Origin: JAGBWK01 sp964462445
Lineage (GTDB): Bacteria; Bacteroidota; Bacteroidia; Bacteroidales; Muribaculaceae
Direction of reading: 5' to 3'
DNA length: 64,000 nucleotides
Assembly (NCBI GenBank): GCA_964462445.1
Contig: CAYWXG010000005.1
Location: forward strand, 10,116 to 74,115
Below are positions 26,228-34,575 of the stretch, piece after piece. The position numbers were made by a program, and so were the translations under genes. How positions within the stretch are numbered: the stretch's first letter is position 1; each line of letters opens with the position of its first letter. Below the pieces are notes generated by a model. It did no database searches. It worked only from the letters and a program-made list of their open reading frames with translations, and had not been told where the DNA came from.

Positions 26228-27529
26228 TTATCGTTTCTTTATGAAATATAGCATAGTTTGAACTATGCCACGAGCCGACAAATAGGCAATGAATGCAAGC
26301 CAAAGGGCATGGTTGCCAAGTCGTGAATAAAGCAAGAAATAGATGGCAAAAAATAGTGCCATTGCTACCAACATAGATAGCAACATTTGACGTGTACGTG
26401 TTTCTCCAATGAAAATACCATCCCAAATGAACGCAGTAACACCAGCGACAGGAATAAATATTGCCCAAATAATATAATTATTCGACATCGCAATTACCAT
26501 ATTATCACTACTCAACAACCTTAATATCCCATTCCCGGAAAGAGCATAGATAGAAGTAAAAATTAGTGTGACAATGCTTCCTACGATAAACAATCGTTTT
26601 ATCATCTCCTTTTTAGCTGCATCCTGACCGGCTCCGGTCAATTTTCCGACTAAAGCTTCAGCTGCAAAAGCAAATCCATCCATCATATATGAAAAGAGTA
26701 TAAAAAATTGCATCAATAAAGCATTTACAGCCAACACAATATCTCCTTGACGAGCGCTTGCTCGTGTAAACCAAATAGTTACAGCAACAAGGCACAATGT
26801 TCTTAAAAATATATCGATATTAATAGAGAAAAAACGTTTAATTTTTTTTGTATCAAATAGAACATTAAACTGCGTAAAATGTGGTCGGTAGCTGCGAAGC
26901 ATTAAACATCCGGAGCAAAAACCGATCCATTGTGCAAACAAAGTTCCTAATGCAACCCCAGAAATGCCGAGTTTTGCCACATATACAAGCAATAGACTTG
27001 CTATAATATTTGATATATTAATTATTAAAGAAGTCCACATTGTTAGCTTGCTATTTTGCACTCCTATCATCCACCCATTAACAACACTTAGACCTAATGC
27101 TGCAGGGGCACCATAAATTAATATATCAAAATACTGAGAAGCGAGTGCAGATGTAGCAACATCACTTCCAAAGAAGTGCAACATAATAGTACGAATAGGA
27201 TATTGAAACGCAATGAGTAAAATACTGACAGAGATAGCAACTAACATAGCTCTGTATAATGACGCATCACGCTCTTGATGGTCGCCGGCACCATAGGCTT
27301 GGGCTGTCATCCCTGATGTACCCATACGCAAGAATGCAAACACCCAATATATCATTGAAAATATTGTACTCCCGACGGCAATTGCAGCAATATATATAGG
27401 ACTACCCATATGACCTACAATAGCCATATCAACCAAACCCAACAATGGAGTTGTGATATTTGCTATAATCGAAGGGATCGCTATTCTCAATATGTCGCGA
27501 TCAATATTTTTCATTTCCGGAGTAAACAA
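26228..27529 (-). CDS. MATE family efflux transporter
   Basis: 433 residues with twelve hydrophobic segments, full length for MATE. Family features include IPSIIANITTPLLGLVDMAIVGHMG at the first helix pair and FAFLRMGTSGMTAQAYG in the second. MATE proteins export cationic or hydrophobic compounds using an ion gradient; this subfamily is the DinF-like group common in Bacteroidetes. Its substrate is unknown. A terminator hairpin separates it from the OPT transporter gene upstream on the same strand. Confidence 0.9.
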   Translation of the reverse strand: MFTPEMKNIDRDILRIAIPSIIANITTPLLGLVDMAIVGHMGSPIYIAAIAVGSTIFSMIYWVFAFLRMGTSGMTAQAYGAGDHQERDASLYRAMLVAISVSILLIAFQYPIRTIMLHFFGSDVATSALASQYFDILIYGAPAALGLSVVNGWMIGVQNSKLTMWTSLIINISNIIASLLLVYVAKLGISGVALGTLFAQWIGFCSGCLMLRSYRPHFTQFNVLFDTKKIKRFFSINIDIFLRTLCLVAVTIWFTRASARQGDIVLAVNALLMQFFILFSYMMDGFAFAAEALVGKLTGAGQDAAKKEMIKRLFIVGSIVTLIFTSIYALSGNGILRLLSSDNMVIAMSNNYIIWAIFIPVAGVTAFIWDGIFIGETRTRQMLLSMLVAMALFFAIYFLLYSRLGNHALWLAFIAYLSARGIVQTMLYFIKKR

Positions 27530-27540
27530 TATTATAGCTA

Positions 27541-27575
27541 TATAAAAATATCACGGGGCTGTTTACCCCGTGATA
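27541..27575 (-). terminator. Intrinsic terminator after the OPT transporter gene
   Basis: A perfect 10-bp stem TATCACGGGG/CCCCGTGATA (27549-27575, 7-nt loop). Read on the minus strand it is followed by TTTTTATA. It lies about 20 nt after the OPT stop. Confidence 0.88.
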
Positions 27576-27594
27576 ATATTCTGGGTTTAAATTT

Positions 27595-29640
27595 TTACTT
27601 TTTACCTGCCATTGTAGAGCCCTTGTAAAGGAAGGCTATAATTACAGCATAAGCGACCAAACCAAGGATCTGCGGAGTTAAAGCAGTTCCATTTTCAGGA
27701 AGAGGCATACCACACATAATTGTGATTGCAGCAAACACACCAAACAAAGCGCCACCGGCAATAAAGCCTGATGCAATAAGAGTACCGCGGTCGTTGCGTG
27801 CACGACTCACTTCGGGGTCTTTTGATGAACGTTTCACAAAGTAGCTGATTGCTCCACCCACCAACATAGGCACGTTCAATGAAAGAGGAATAAACATACC
27901 CAAACAGAATGCAAGGGCGGGGACACCTAACCAGTTAAGCAATAAAGCCAATATAGCTCCTACAATATAAAGAATCCACGGAGTATCACCACCCATCATC
28001 AACGGTTCGATAACATTGGCCATTGCATTTGCCTGCGGTGCTACAAGAGCATTATCTCCGGTAAATCCATAAACCTTATTAAGCACCAATATCACACCAC
28101 CAACAGTTGCAGCAGAAACGAGTGTACCGAGGAATTTCCACGATTGTTGTTTTTTAGGTGTTGACCCAAGCCAATACCCTACTTTAAGGTCAGTTACGAA
28201 ACCGCCTGCCATAGAAAGTGCCGTACATACTACACCACCAATCACCATAGAAGCCACGATTCCTTGAGTACCATTCAAACCGATACCAACAAAAATTGCA
28301 GAGGCGATGATTAATGTCATCAAGGTCATACCGGATACAGGATTAGAACCTACAATTGCAATTGCATTAGCAGCTACAGTGGTAAATAAGAAGGCTATAA
28401 TCGTAACAACAAGCCAAGCAACAGCTGCTTGCCAAAGTGAATTAATGACACCTATATAAAAGAACACAAATACAGCAATGAGAGCAATCGTGATGAAAAA
28501 TACAACGTGCTTCATTGAGATGTCAAGTTGCCAGCGCACAACTTTTTCTTTCTTTTCGCCACCCTTGAATTCGCGACCTGCAAGACCGACTGCTTGGCGA
28601 ATAATAGGCCAAGATTTAACTATACCTATAATTCCTGCCATTGCAATACCACCGATACCAATCATGCGAGCAGTACTTGAAAATATCTCATCAGGCGACA
28701 TAAACTGCATCTGAACCGTGCCATATGTCCCCAACAATGGAATAATTATCCACCAAACAAATATAGAGCCGGCAAAAATGACAAATGCATATTTCAATCC
28801 TACAATATATCCAAGACCAAGAACGGCAGCACCTGTGTTGCAAGAGAATACAAATTTAGCCTTAGCAGCCAACGCTTGCCCCCATCCATAAGCGGTTGTT
28901 GTTACGGTATCGGCCCACCAGCCAAATGTAGCTACAATATAGTCGTAAATACCACCGATCAATGATGCTATAACAAGAATTTTAGCTTGACCATTACCAG
29001 CTCCCGATTGTCCGGACGCAAGCACTTGTGTTGTTGCAGTAGCTTCCGGGAAGGGGTATTTACCATGCATATCCTTAACGAAATATTTACGGAAAGGAAT
29101 AAAGAATAATATTCCCAATACGCCACCAAAGAGTGAACTTAGAAAAATCTGAAGAAAATCGACTGTAATATCAGGGTATCTTGCTTGAAGAATGTAAAGA
29201 GCAGGCAACGTAAATATTGCACCTGCAACAATTACACCGGAGCAAGCTCCAATTGATTGAATAATAACATTCTGTCCTAACGCATTTTTCTTTTTAAGAG
29301 CCCCTGACAAACCTACTGCGATAATTGCAATAGGAATAGCAGCTTCAAACACCTGCCCCACTTTCAACCCAAGATAGGCGGCTGCCGCAGAAAATATAAC
29401 AGCAAGAACTAATCCGAGGGTAACCGAATAAGGGGTAACCTCTTGATACTGACGAGCCGGGTGCATCATCGGACGATATTCTTCATCCTTACCCAACTCC
29501 GTAAAAGCATTTTCGGGCAAAGATGTAGGGTCGGCATCAATGTCAGCTATATTGCCGCTATCAACATCCAACTTAGTCGCCTCGAAATCTCTGTGTGGAA
29601 TGCTTGTAGGCATCACACTTTCATCGTTGGTTTGTTTCAT
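27595..29640 (-). CDS. OPT family oligopeptide transporter
   Basis: 681 residues with a hydrophilic N-terminal tail (about 1-65) and then about 14-16 membrane helices. Characteristic OPT blocks are visible: EVTPYSVTLGLVLAVIFSAA, AYLGLKVGQVFEAAIPIAI, MHGKYPFPEATATTQVL and NPVSGMTLMTL. The family imports peptides or metal chelates with protons; in bacteria the cargo is usually unknown. The gene lies just downstream of the short ssb gene (30 nt) and may share its transcript. Confidence 0.92.
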   Translation of the reverse strand: MKQTNDESVMPTSIPHRDFEATKLDVDSGNIADIDADPTSLPENAFTELGKDEEYRPMMHPARQYQEVTPYSVTLGLVLAVIFSAAAAYLGLKVGQVFEAAIPIAIIAVGLSGALKKKNALGQNVIIQSIGACSGVIVAGAIFTLPALYILQARYPDITVDFLQIFLSSLFGGVLGILFFIPFRKYFVKDMHGKYPFPEATATTQVLASGQSGAGNGQAKILVIASLIGGIYDYIVATFGWWADTVTTTAYGWGQALAAKAKFVFSCNTGAAVLGLGYIVGLKYAFVIFAGSIFVWWIIIPLLGTYGTVQMQFMSPDEIFSSTARMIGIGGIAMAGIIGIVKSWPIIRQAVGLAGREFKGGEKKEKVVRWQLDISMKHVVFFITIALIAVFVFFYIGVINSLWQAAVAWLVVTIIAFLFTTVAANAIAIVGSNPVSGMTLMTLIIASAIFVGIGLNGTQGIVASMVIGGVVCTALSMAGGFVTDLKVGYWLGSTPKKQQSWKFLGTLVSAATVGGVILVLNKVYGFTGDNALVAPQANAMANVIEPLMMGGDTPWILYIVGAILALLLNWLGVPALAFCLGMFIPLSLNVPMLVGGAISYFVKRSSKDPEVSRARNDRGTLIASGFIAGGALFGVFAAITIMCGMPLPENGTALTPQILGLVAYAVIIAFLYKGSTMAGKK

Positions 29641-29670
29641 CTATAAATTTTCTAAATTTTAAAGTGAATA

Positions 29671-30033
29671 TTAAGTATTTTCTGTTGTAGAGGGCAACTC
29701 ACGAGATAGTATATCGAAACTTTCAGCAAGAATCTCAGTAACTCGACGAGTAATGGCATTGTGGTCTTGCCACTCACGAGTGCGCAATTTCCCCTCAATA
29801 TAAAGTTTTGTTCCACGATCGATATAACGTTCCGCTGTTTCAGCAGCTTCGTCCCACATGACAATTTCGTGCCATTCTGTTCGTTTAGGAATCTCACGTC
29901 CATCGGGCAAGCGACGAGCCGGTTCATTCGTAGCCAATGAAAATGAAGCGATAGGCCTATTTTGTACATAACGAATCACCGGCTTTCGTCCGACATTACC
30001 TACAAGAATAACCTTATTTACCGACATAGACAT
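29671..30033 (-). CDS. ssb: Short single-stranded DNA-binding protein
   Basis: 120 residues: essentially one OB fold. SVNKVILVGNVGRKPVIRY, FSLATNE, TEWHEIVMWDEAAETAERY and GTKLYIEGKLRTREWQD are classic SSB blocks. An ATG at 30027 is an equally good start and matches the usual MSVNKVIL beginning. The flexible C-terminal tail with the acidic tip (DDDxPF type) that recruits repair and replication proteins is absent: the chain ends shortly after the OB fold in SRELPSTTENT. It is either a specialised accessory SSB or a family member that lost the tip. It lies between OPT and glutamine synthetase genes. Confidence 0.88.
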   Translation of the reverse strand: MSMSVNKVILVGNVGRKPVIRYVQNRPIASFSLATNEPARRLPDGREIPKRTEWHEIVMWDEAAETAERYIDRGTKLYIEGKLRTREWQDHNAITRRVTEILAESFDILSRELPSTTENT

Positions 30034-30088
30034 TATTTATAATTCTATATAAATCAACTAAGACAAAACACTCTATTGGCAATGAATC

Positions 30089-32278
30089 TTATCTAATGAA
30101 CAATAGCTCACGATACTTGGGTAGAGGCCACATTTCATTATCTACCATTAATTCAAGCTTATCAATATGATAACGAATAGTTTCCATACGAGGGACTACA
30201 TTATCATGGTAAGCAATTGCCTTTTCACGCTCTTCTGAGATGCGATTTGCCTCTTTACGTGCATTTACCATTTCATCAACTTCATTTTTAATAATCGACA
30301 TATGGTAAGCCATCTTCTCAATAGTAGAGAGGTCTTGCTTTGATATCTCTTGGAACTTATCTTCGCTAAAAAGAGTTTTTAATTTAACAAGATTGTCAAC
30401 AAGAATAGATTGATAACGAGTAGCAACGGGAACTACATGGTTAATTGCCAAATCACCTAACACTCGAGCCTCAATTTGCACTTTCTTTGTGTACATTTCC
30501 CATTTAACTTCATTGCGAGCCTCAAGTTCAATTTTCGTAAAGACTCCGGCACGAGCAAACATTTCGACTGATTGTTCAGAAAGATAAGCGTCAAAAATCT
30601 TTGGCACTGAAGTTTCACAATCCAAGCCACGTCGTGCAGCTTCTTCTTTCCATTCATCGGAATAACCATTCCCATCAAAATGAATTGGTTTTGATTCTAT
30701 AATTAAGGTGCGAATTTCTTCAAGTAACGCATGAGTTAAATCGTCACCATTGTTTAATCGAGCATCAATTTTAGCTTTAAATTGATTCAATTGGTCGGCA
30801 ACAGCTGCATTGAGTGCAATCATAGCGGAAGCACAATTGGCAGAAGAACCAACTGCACGAAACTCAAAACGATTTCCTGTAAATGCAAAAGGAGATGTTC
30901 GGTTGCGGTCAGTGTTGTCAATCATGATTTCAGGAATCTGCGACATTCCCAACGATAACCCCGACTTTGAAGCAATCTCAAGCATATCGGTCGTTGTACT
31001 TCTTTCAATTTTTTCAAGAATCTCCGACAACTGTGTACCGGTAAAAATAGATATAATAGCAGGCGGAGCTTCATTAGCGCCAAGGCGATGAGCATTGGTT
31101 GCCGACGAAATTGAAGCCTTCAACAATGCATTATGATGATAAACCGCTGCCATTACGTTGACAACAAAAGTTGCGAACTGCAAATTTTCTTTTGGACTCT
31201 TACCTGGGCTGAAAAGTAGCACACCTGTATCAGTTCCAAGACTCCAGTTATTATGTTTGCCTGATCCATTTATACCAGCGAATGGCTTTTCATGAAGCAA
31301 AACACGGAATTTGTGACGACGAGCCACTTCCGACATTAATGACATTAACAACAAGTTGTGGTCATTTGCCAAATTTGTTTCTTCATATATTGGAGCAAGT
31401 TCAAACTGATTTGGGGCTACTTCATTATGACGTGTCTTAGCCGGAATTCCAAGTCTATGACACTCAATTTCAAGGTCAAGCATGAAAGCTTCAACTCTCG
31501 ATGGTATAGCTCCAAAATAGTGGTCCTCAAGTTGTTGATTTTTAGCGCTCTCGTGCCCCATCAACGTACGTCCTGTCATAACCAAATCCGGTCGTGCGCT
31601 ATACAAAGCTTCATCAACAAGGAAATATTCTTGTTCCCACCCAAGGAATGAATTGACGTGTTTCACTTCCGGGTCGAAAAACTTAGCAACAGCAGTAGCC
31701 GCTTTGTCGACAGCATTTATAGCTTTAAGTAGCGGTGTCTTGTAGTCAAGAGATTCACCGGTATAAGAGATAAATATCGTTGGAATACAAAGAGTTTTAT
31801 CAAGAATAAATGCAGGAGATGAGATATCCCAAGCAGAGTAGCCACGCGCTTCAAAAGTGTTACGTATACCCCCATTCGGGAAACTTGAAGCATCAGGTTC
31901 CTGTTGCATTAGCAATTTACCCGTAAAGTCCTCAACAACGCCTTCTTTACCATCATGGTCAATAAACGCATCATGCTTTTCTGCCGTACCATCGGTGAGT
32001 GGGTGAAACCAGTGAGAATAGTGTCTGGCTCCATTATCGATAGCCCAACGCTTCATTCCTTGAGCAACAGAGTCAGCAATTTCGCGCGACAACGGCTCTT
32101 TATTATCAATTGCATTAACAAGCGCATCATAGGTTTTCTTTGGGAGGTATTCAAACATCTTCTGACGATTGAATACATATTTACCGTAATAACGATCAGG
32201 ACGTTCGTCGGGAATTTCAACTGAGATAGCTTTTCGATTGAATGCTTCTTCGACTACTTTAAATCTCAAATCTGACAT
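30089..32278 (-). CDS. glnN: Glutamine synthetase type III
   Basis: 729 residues, the length of GSIII (long type), not GSI. It condenses glutamate and ammonia with ATP. Visible: AARHYSHWFHP-like N-terminal block (NGARHYSHWFHPLTDG), LGWEQEYFLVDEALY, KTRHNEVAPNQFELAPIYE, GINGSGKHNNWS and NRTSPFAFTGNRFEFRAVGSS, all diagnostic of the family. It has its own promoter (32337-32367) and no glnB/amtB neighbours. Regulation in this group is normally through nitrogen supply; nothing in the leader shows how. Confidence 0.96.
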   Translation of the reverse strand: MSDLRFKVVEEAFNRKAISVEIPDERPDRYYGKYVFNRQKMFEYLPKKTYDALVNAIDNKEPLSREIADSVAQGMKRWAIDNGARHYSHWFHPLTDGTAEKHDAFIDHDGKEGVVEDFTGKLLMQQEPDASSFPNGGIRNTFEARGYSAWDISSPAFILDKTLCIPTIFISYTGESLDYKTPLLKAINAVDKAATAVAKFFDPEVKHVNSFLGWEQEYFLVDEALYSARPDLVMTGRTLMGHESAKNQQLEDHYFGAIPSRVEAFMLDLEIECHRLGIPAKTRHNEVAPNQFELAPIYEETNLANDHNLLLMSLMSEVARRHKFRVLLHEKPFAGINGSGKHNNWSLGTDTGVLLFSPGKSPKENLQFATFVVNVMAAVYHHNALLKASISSATNAHRLGANEAPPAIISIFTGTQLSEILEKIERSTTTDMLEIASKSGLSLGMSQIPEIMIDNTDRNRTSPFAFTGNRFEFRAVGSSANCASAMIALNAAVADQLNQFKAKIDARLNNGDDLTHALLEEIRTLIIESKPIHFDGNGYSDEWKEEAARRGLDCETSVPKIFDAYLSEQSVEMFARAGVFTKIELEARNEVKWEMYTKKVQIEARVLGDLAINHVVPVATRYQSILVDNLVKLKTLFSEDKFQEISKQDLSTIEKMAYHMSIIKNEVDEMVNARKEANRISEEREKAIAYHDNVVPRMETIRYHIDKLELMVDNEMWPLPKYRELLFIR

Positions 32279-32336
32279 AGCTTAAATCTATTTTGAGTTC
32301 TATGGAATTTAGATAAATTCTCTATATTATAAAGTG

Positions 32337-32367
32337 CAAAGTTACAAAAAAGGCTGAAAAAATCAAC
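32337..32367 (-). promoter_or_regulatory. Promoter of glutamine synthetase III
   Basis: On the minus strand: GTTG (32367-32364), 19 nt, TAACTTTG (32344-32337). The -7 box matches the consensus completely. It lies about 60 nt before the start codon. Confidence 0.68.
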
Positions 32368-32426
32368 GGAAAATATATAATACTACCTGCCATTTGAATT
32401 AATGAATGAAAAAAGAATTAAAGAAA

Positions 32427-32458
32427 ATTGATTTTTAATATAAATATGACTATTTTTG
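32427..32458 (+). promoter_or_regulatory. Promoter of the alpha-amylase gene
   Basis: ATTG at 32427-32430, 20 nt, TATTTTTG at 32451-32458: a full -7 match with correct spacing. It is divergent from the glutamine synthetase promoter, in a 253-nt gap that otherwise holds only AT-rich sequence. Confidence 0.72.
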
Positions 32459-32531
32459 TAGTAGTTATAATGGCATAACATTATAGTTGAAAATTTTTTA
32501 ATTAAATATCATAATTACTTTTCTTCAAATC

Positions 32532-33977
32532 ATGAAACAACGTTTTATTTTGAGCGCATTGGCAATTGGTTTGTGTGGAGGATTTATGTCGGTTAACGCA
32601 AAGGATCGCGTCACCCACAATCCCGACGCAACCAATACTGATGCAATTCTCCATGCATGGAGCTGGAATTTCAATGCTATTGCCGACAACATGGCAAAAA
32701 TAGCCGATGCCGGATTTACAATGGTGCAGACATCACCTGTACAAGGGTGCTATAACCCCGAAGGTAGCTCTAAAAAAATTTTCGATGACAATGTCACAGA
32801 AGGGAATTGGTACTATTACTATCAACCTATTAATTGGAAAATCGGCAACCAAATACTTGGTTCACGTGACCAAATGAAGCAGATGATGGATTCTGCCGCA
32901 AAATACAATATTCGTATTATTGTCGATGTACTTCCCAACCACACAGCCTTTGATGTTGACTGCGTAGACGAAGAGATGTTTGAAGCAGTTGGTGGACGTG
33001 ATAAATTATATCACTCACAAGGATTGACCGGAGTTCGCGATTATAACGACCGCTATCAATGCACTCTTTGGGGTTCAGGCGGGCTCCCTGATGTCAACAC
33101 TGAAAATCCTGATTTTCAGAAATATTACATGGAATTCGTAAACGATTTGTTGAGCCTTGGCGTAGGCGGTTTCCGCTACGACACAGCAAAACATATCGGC
33201 GTACATTCCGACCCGGTTGATACCGCTGCAGGAGTTAAAGAAAATGATTTCTGGGATGTTGCAACCGGCCGCAAAGCTGTAAAGGGTGTTAAACTTGCCG
33301 TGCCCTACGACAGTTTGTTTGTATATGGTGAAATTCTCCAAGATAAGAATGTTCCGGAAGCTGAATATGCCGACTATATGGGACAAACAGCGTCGAGTTA
33401 CGGACATTTCTTGAGACAAGCGATTGAAAAAGGTTCTGCAAAGAATATCGACCTTATTAATTGGTACCACTCAGCTGCACCCGAACACTTGACAACATGG
33501 GTAGAAAGCCACGACACATATTGTAACGCGCATGAAAGCGCCGGCATCACGGATGAACAAATACGCATTGGATGGGTATTCCTTACAGCTCGTCAAAATG
33601 GTGTACCTTTGTTCTTCAGCCGTCCAATGGGTTCAACCCGTCAAAACTACTGGGGCGATAACGTGCTTGGAGCAAGAGGTAATGATGAGTTCTTCCACCC
33701 CGAAGTTGTAGCTGTCAATCATTTCCGCCAAGGAATGAACGGACAAAAAGAGGATATCCAAATTTCAGAAAATGGAGCAGTATTAGTTGTTAACCGTGGT
33801 AAAAAAGGTGCAGCAATTGTCAACCTTTCGACTTCAGCCAAATTTGTTAACGTAGCAACCGGTCTCCCTAACGGCACTTACAAAGATGTTGTTTACGGTA
33901 AGGAATTTAAGGTGAAGAAAGGTCGCTTGACCGGTATCGCCGCACCCCATCGCTCATACATCCTACAAAAGAAATAA
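32532..33977 (+). CDS. Secreted alpha-amylase (GH13)
   Basis: 481 residues with a signal peptide (about 1-23, ending VNAKD), so it acts outside the cytoplasm. The four GH13 regions are present: DVLPNHT (I), GFRYDTAKH (II, nucleophile Asp), GEILQD (III, acid/base Glu) and VESHDTY (IV, transition-state Asp). The (beta/alpha)8 barrel spans about 35-390 and a C-terminal beta domain follows. It hydrolyses alpha-1,4 glucans such as starch. There is no SusC/SusD pair nearby, so it is not part of a visible polysaccharide-utilisation locus. Confidence 0.92.
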   Translation: MKQRFILSALAIGLCGGFMSVNAKDRVTHNPDATNTDAILHAWSWNFNAIADNMAKIADAGFTMVQTSPVQGCYNPEGSSKKIFDDNVTEGNWYYYYQPINWKIGNQILGSRDQMKQMMDSAAKYNIRIIVDVLPNHTAFDVDCVDEEMFEAVGGRDKLYHSQGLTGVRDYNDRYQCTLWGSGGLPDVNTENPDFQKYYMEFVNDLLSLGVGGFRYDTAKHIGVHSDPVDTAAGVKENDFWDVATGRKAVKGVKLAVPYDSLFVYGEILQDKNVPEAEYADYMGQTASSYGHFLRQAIEKGSAKNIDLINWYHSAAPEHLTTWVESHDTYCNAHESAGITDEQIRIGWVFLTARQNGVPLFFSRPMGSTRQNYWGDNVLGARGNDEFFHPEVVAVNHFRQGMNGQKEDIQISENGAVLVVNRGKKGAAIVNLSTSAKFVNVATGLPNGTYKDVVYGKEFKVKKGRLTGIAAPHRSYILQKK

Positions 33978-34032
33978 TCATAAAGAAAAAATTTCATATT
34001 CTTTCCTGATTGAAAGATCAAAATAGAATTAG

Positions 34033-34064
34033 GAGGGTGCACATGCATTTATGTGCACCCTCAT
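34033..34064 (+). terminator. Intrinsic terminator after the alpha-amylase gene
   Basis: A perfect 12-bp stem GAGGGTGCACAT (34033-34044) with ATGTGCACCCTC (34051-34062), 6-nt loop. The trailing sequence is only moderately T-rich. Confidence 0.75.
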
Positions 34065-34097
34065 TAATTATAAAACATGTAGAAATATATTTGACAA

Positions 34098-34113
34098 AAC
34101 TATTTTAATAGTT
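34098..34113 (+). promoter_or_regulatory. BlaI-type operator 1
   Basis: AACTATTTTAATAGTT: perfect 7-nt arms around a 2-nt centre. It lies 27 nt upstream of the -33 region of the blaI promoter. One of three 16-nt dyads sharing AACTA and TAGTT ends. Confidence 0.72.
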
Positions 34114-34139
34114 AAGATTGGTTAAATTTGGCAAAACCC

Positions 34140-34170
34140 ATTGTAACTATAAAAATAGTTTGTATATTTG
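34140..34170 (+). promoter_or_regulatory. Promoter of the BlaI-M56 operon
   Basis: ATTG (34140-34143), 19 nt, TATATTTG (34163-34170), a full -7 match. Operator 2 occupies nearly the whole spacer, so a bound repressor would exclude the sigma factor. Confidence 0.78.
34145..34160 (+). promoter_or_regulatory. BlaI-type operator 2 (inside the promoter spacer)
   Basis: AACTATAAAAATAGTT: 6-nt arms around AAAA. It is between the -33 and -7 boxes, the standard place for a BlaI/MecI-type repressor site. Confidence 0.75.
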
Positions 34171-34177
34171 CGACATA

Positions 34178-34193
34178 AACTAAAAAAATAGTT
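34178..34193 (+). promoter_or_regulatory. BlaI-type operator 3 (abuts the start codon)
   Basis: AACTAAAAAAATAGTT: 5-nt arms, 16 nt long like the other two, ending one base before the blaI ATG. It covers the transcription start and the ribosome-binding region. Confidence 0.7.
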
Positions 34194-34574
34194 ATGCGTA
34201 AAACAACACCTAAAGACCAACTCACTCCCAAAGAGGAAGAACTTATGCAATTATTATGGGATAATGGTCCCATACTCATAAGTAAACTTTTAGAACTTTA
34301 CCCGGAACCCAAGCCACATTTCAACACCGTTTCAACTGTGATGCGCCGTTTGGAAGGAAAAGGTTTCGTAGCACATACCGAAGCCGGAGGGTCATTCCTT
34401 TACTATGCAACATCGCCAAAGGAAGATTTTCGCAGCAAGAGTTTCGGCACATTTATCAAAAATTATTTCGGAGGCAGTTATTACAGCGCAGTATCGGCAT
34501 TAGTTGCTGACGAGAAAATTTCTGCGGAAGAGTTAAAAGAATTGCTCGATTTAATTGAGCGCAAAGGCAAATAA
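34194..34574 (+). CDS. BlaI/MecI family transcriptional repressor
   Basis: 126 residues. The N-terminal winged helix (about 8-75: LTPKEEELMQLLWDNGPILISKLLEL, then NTVSTVMRRLEGKGFVAHTEAGG) is followed by a C-terminal dimerisation region with the cleavage-prone segment around FGGSYYSAVSALVADEKI. BlaI repressors bind short palindromes as dimers and are inactivated by proteolysis through an M56 partner. The partner is the next gene, 1 nt downstream. Three 16-nt dyads in front of the gene indicate autoregulation. Confidence 0.93.
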   Translation: MRKTTPKDQLTPKEEELMQLLWDNGPILISKLLELYPEPKPHFNTVSTVMRRLEGKGFVAHTEAGGSFLYYATSPKEDFRSKSFGTFIKNYFGGSYYSAVSALVADEKISAEELKELLDLIERKGK

Positions 34575-34575
34575 T

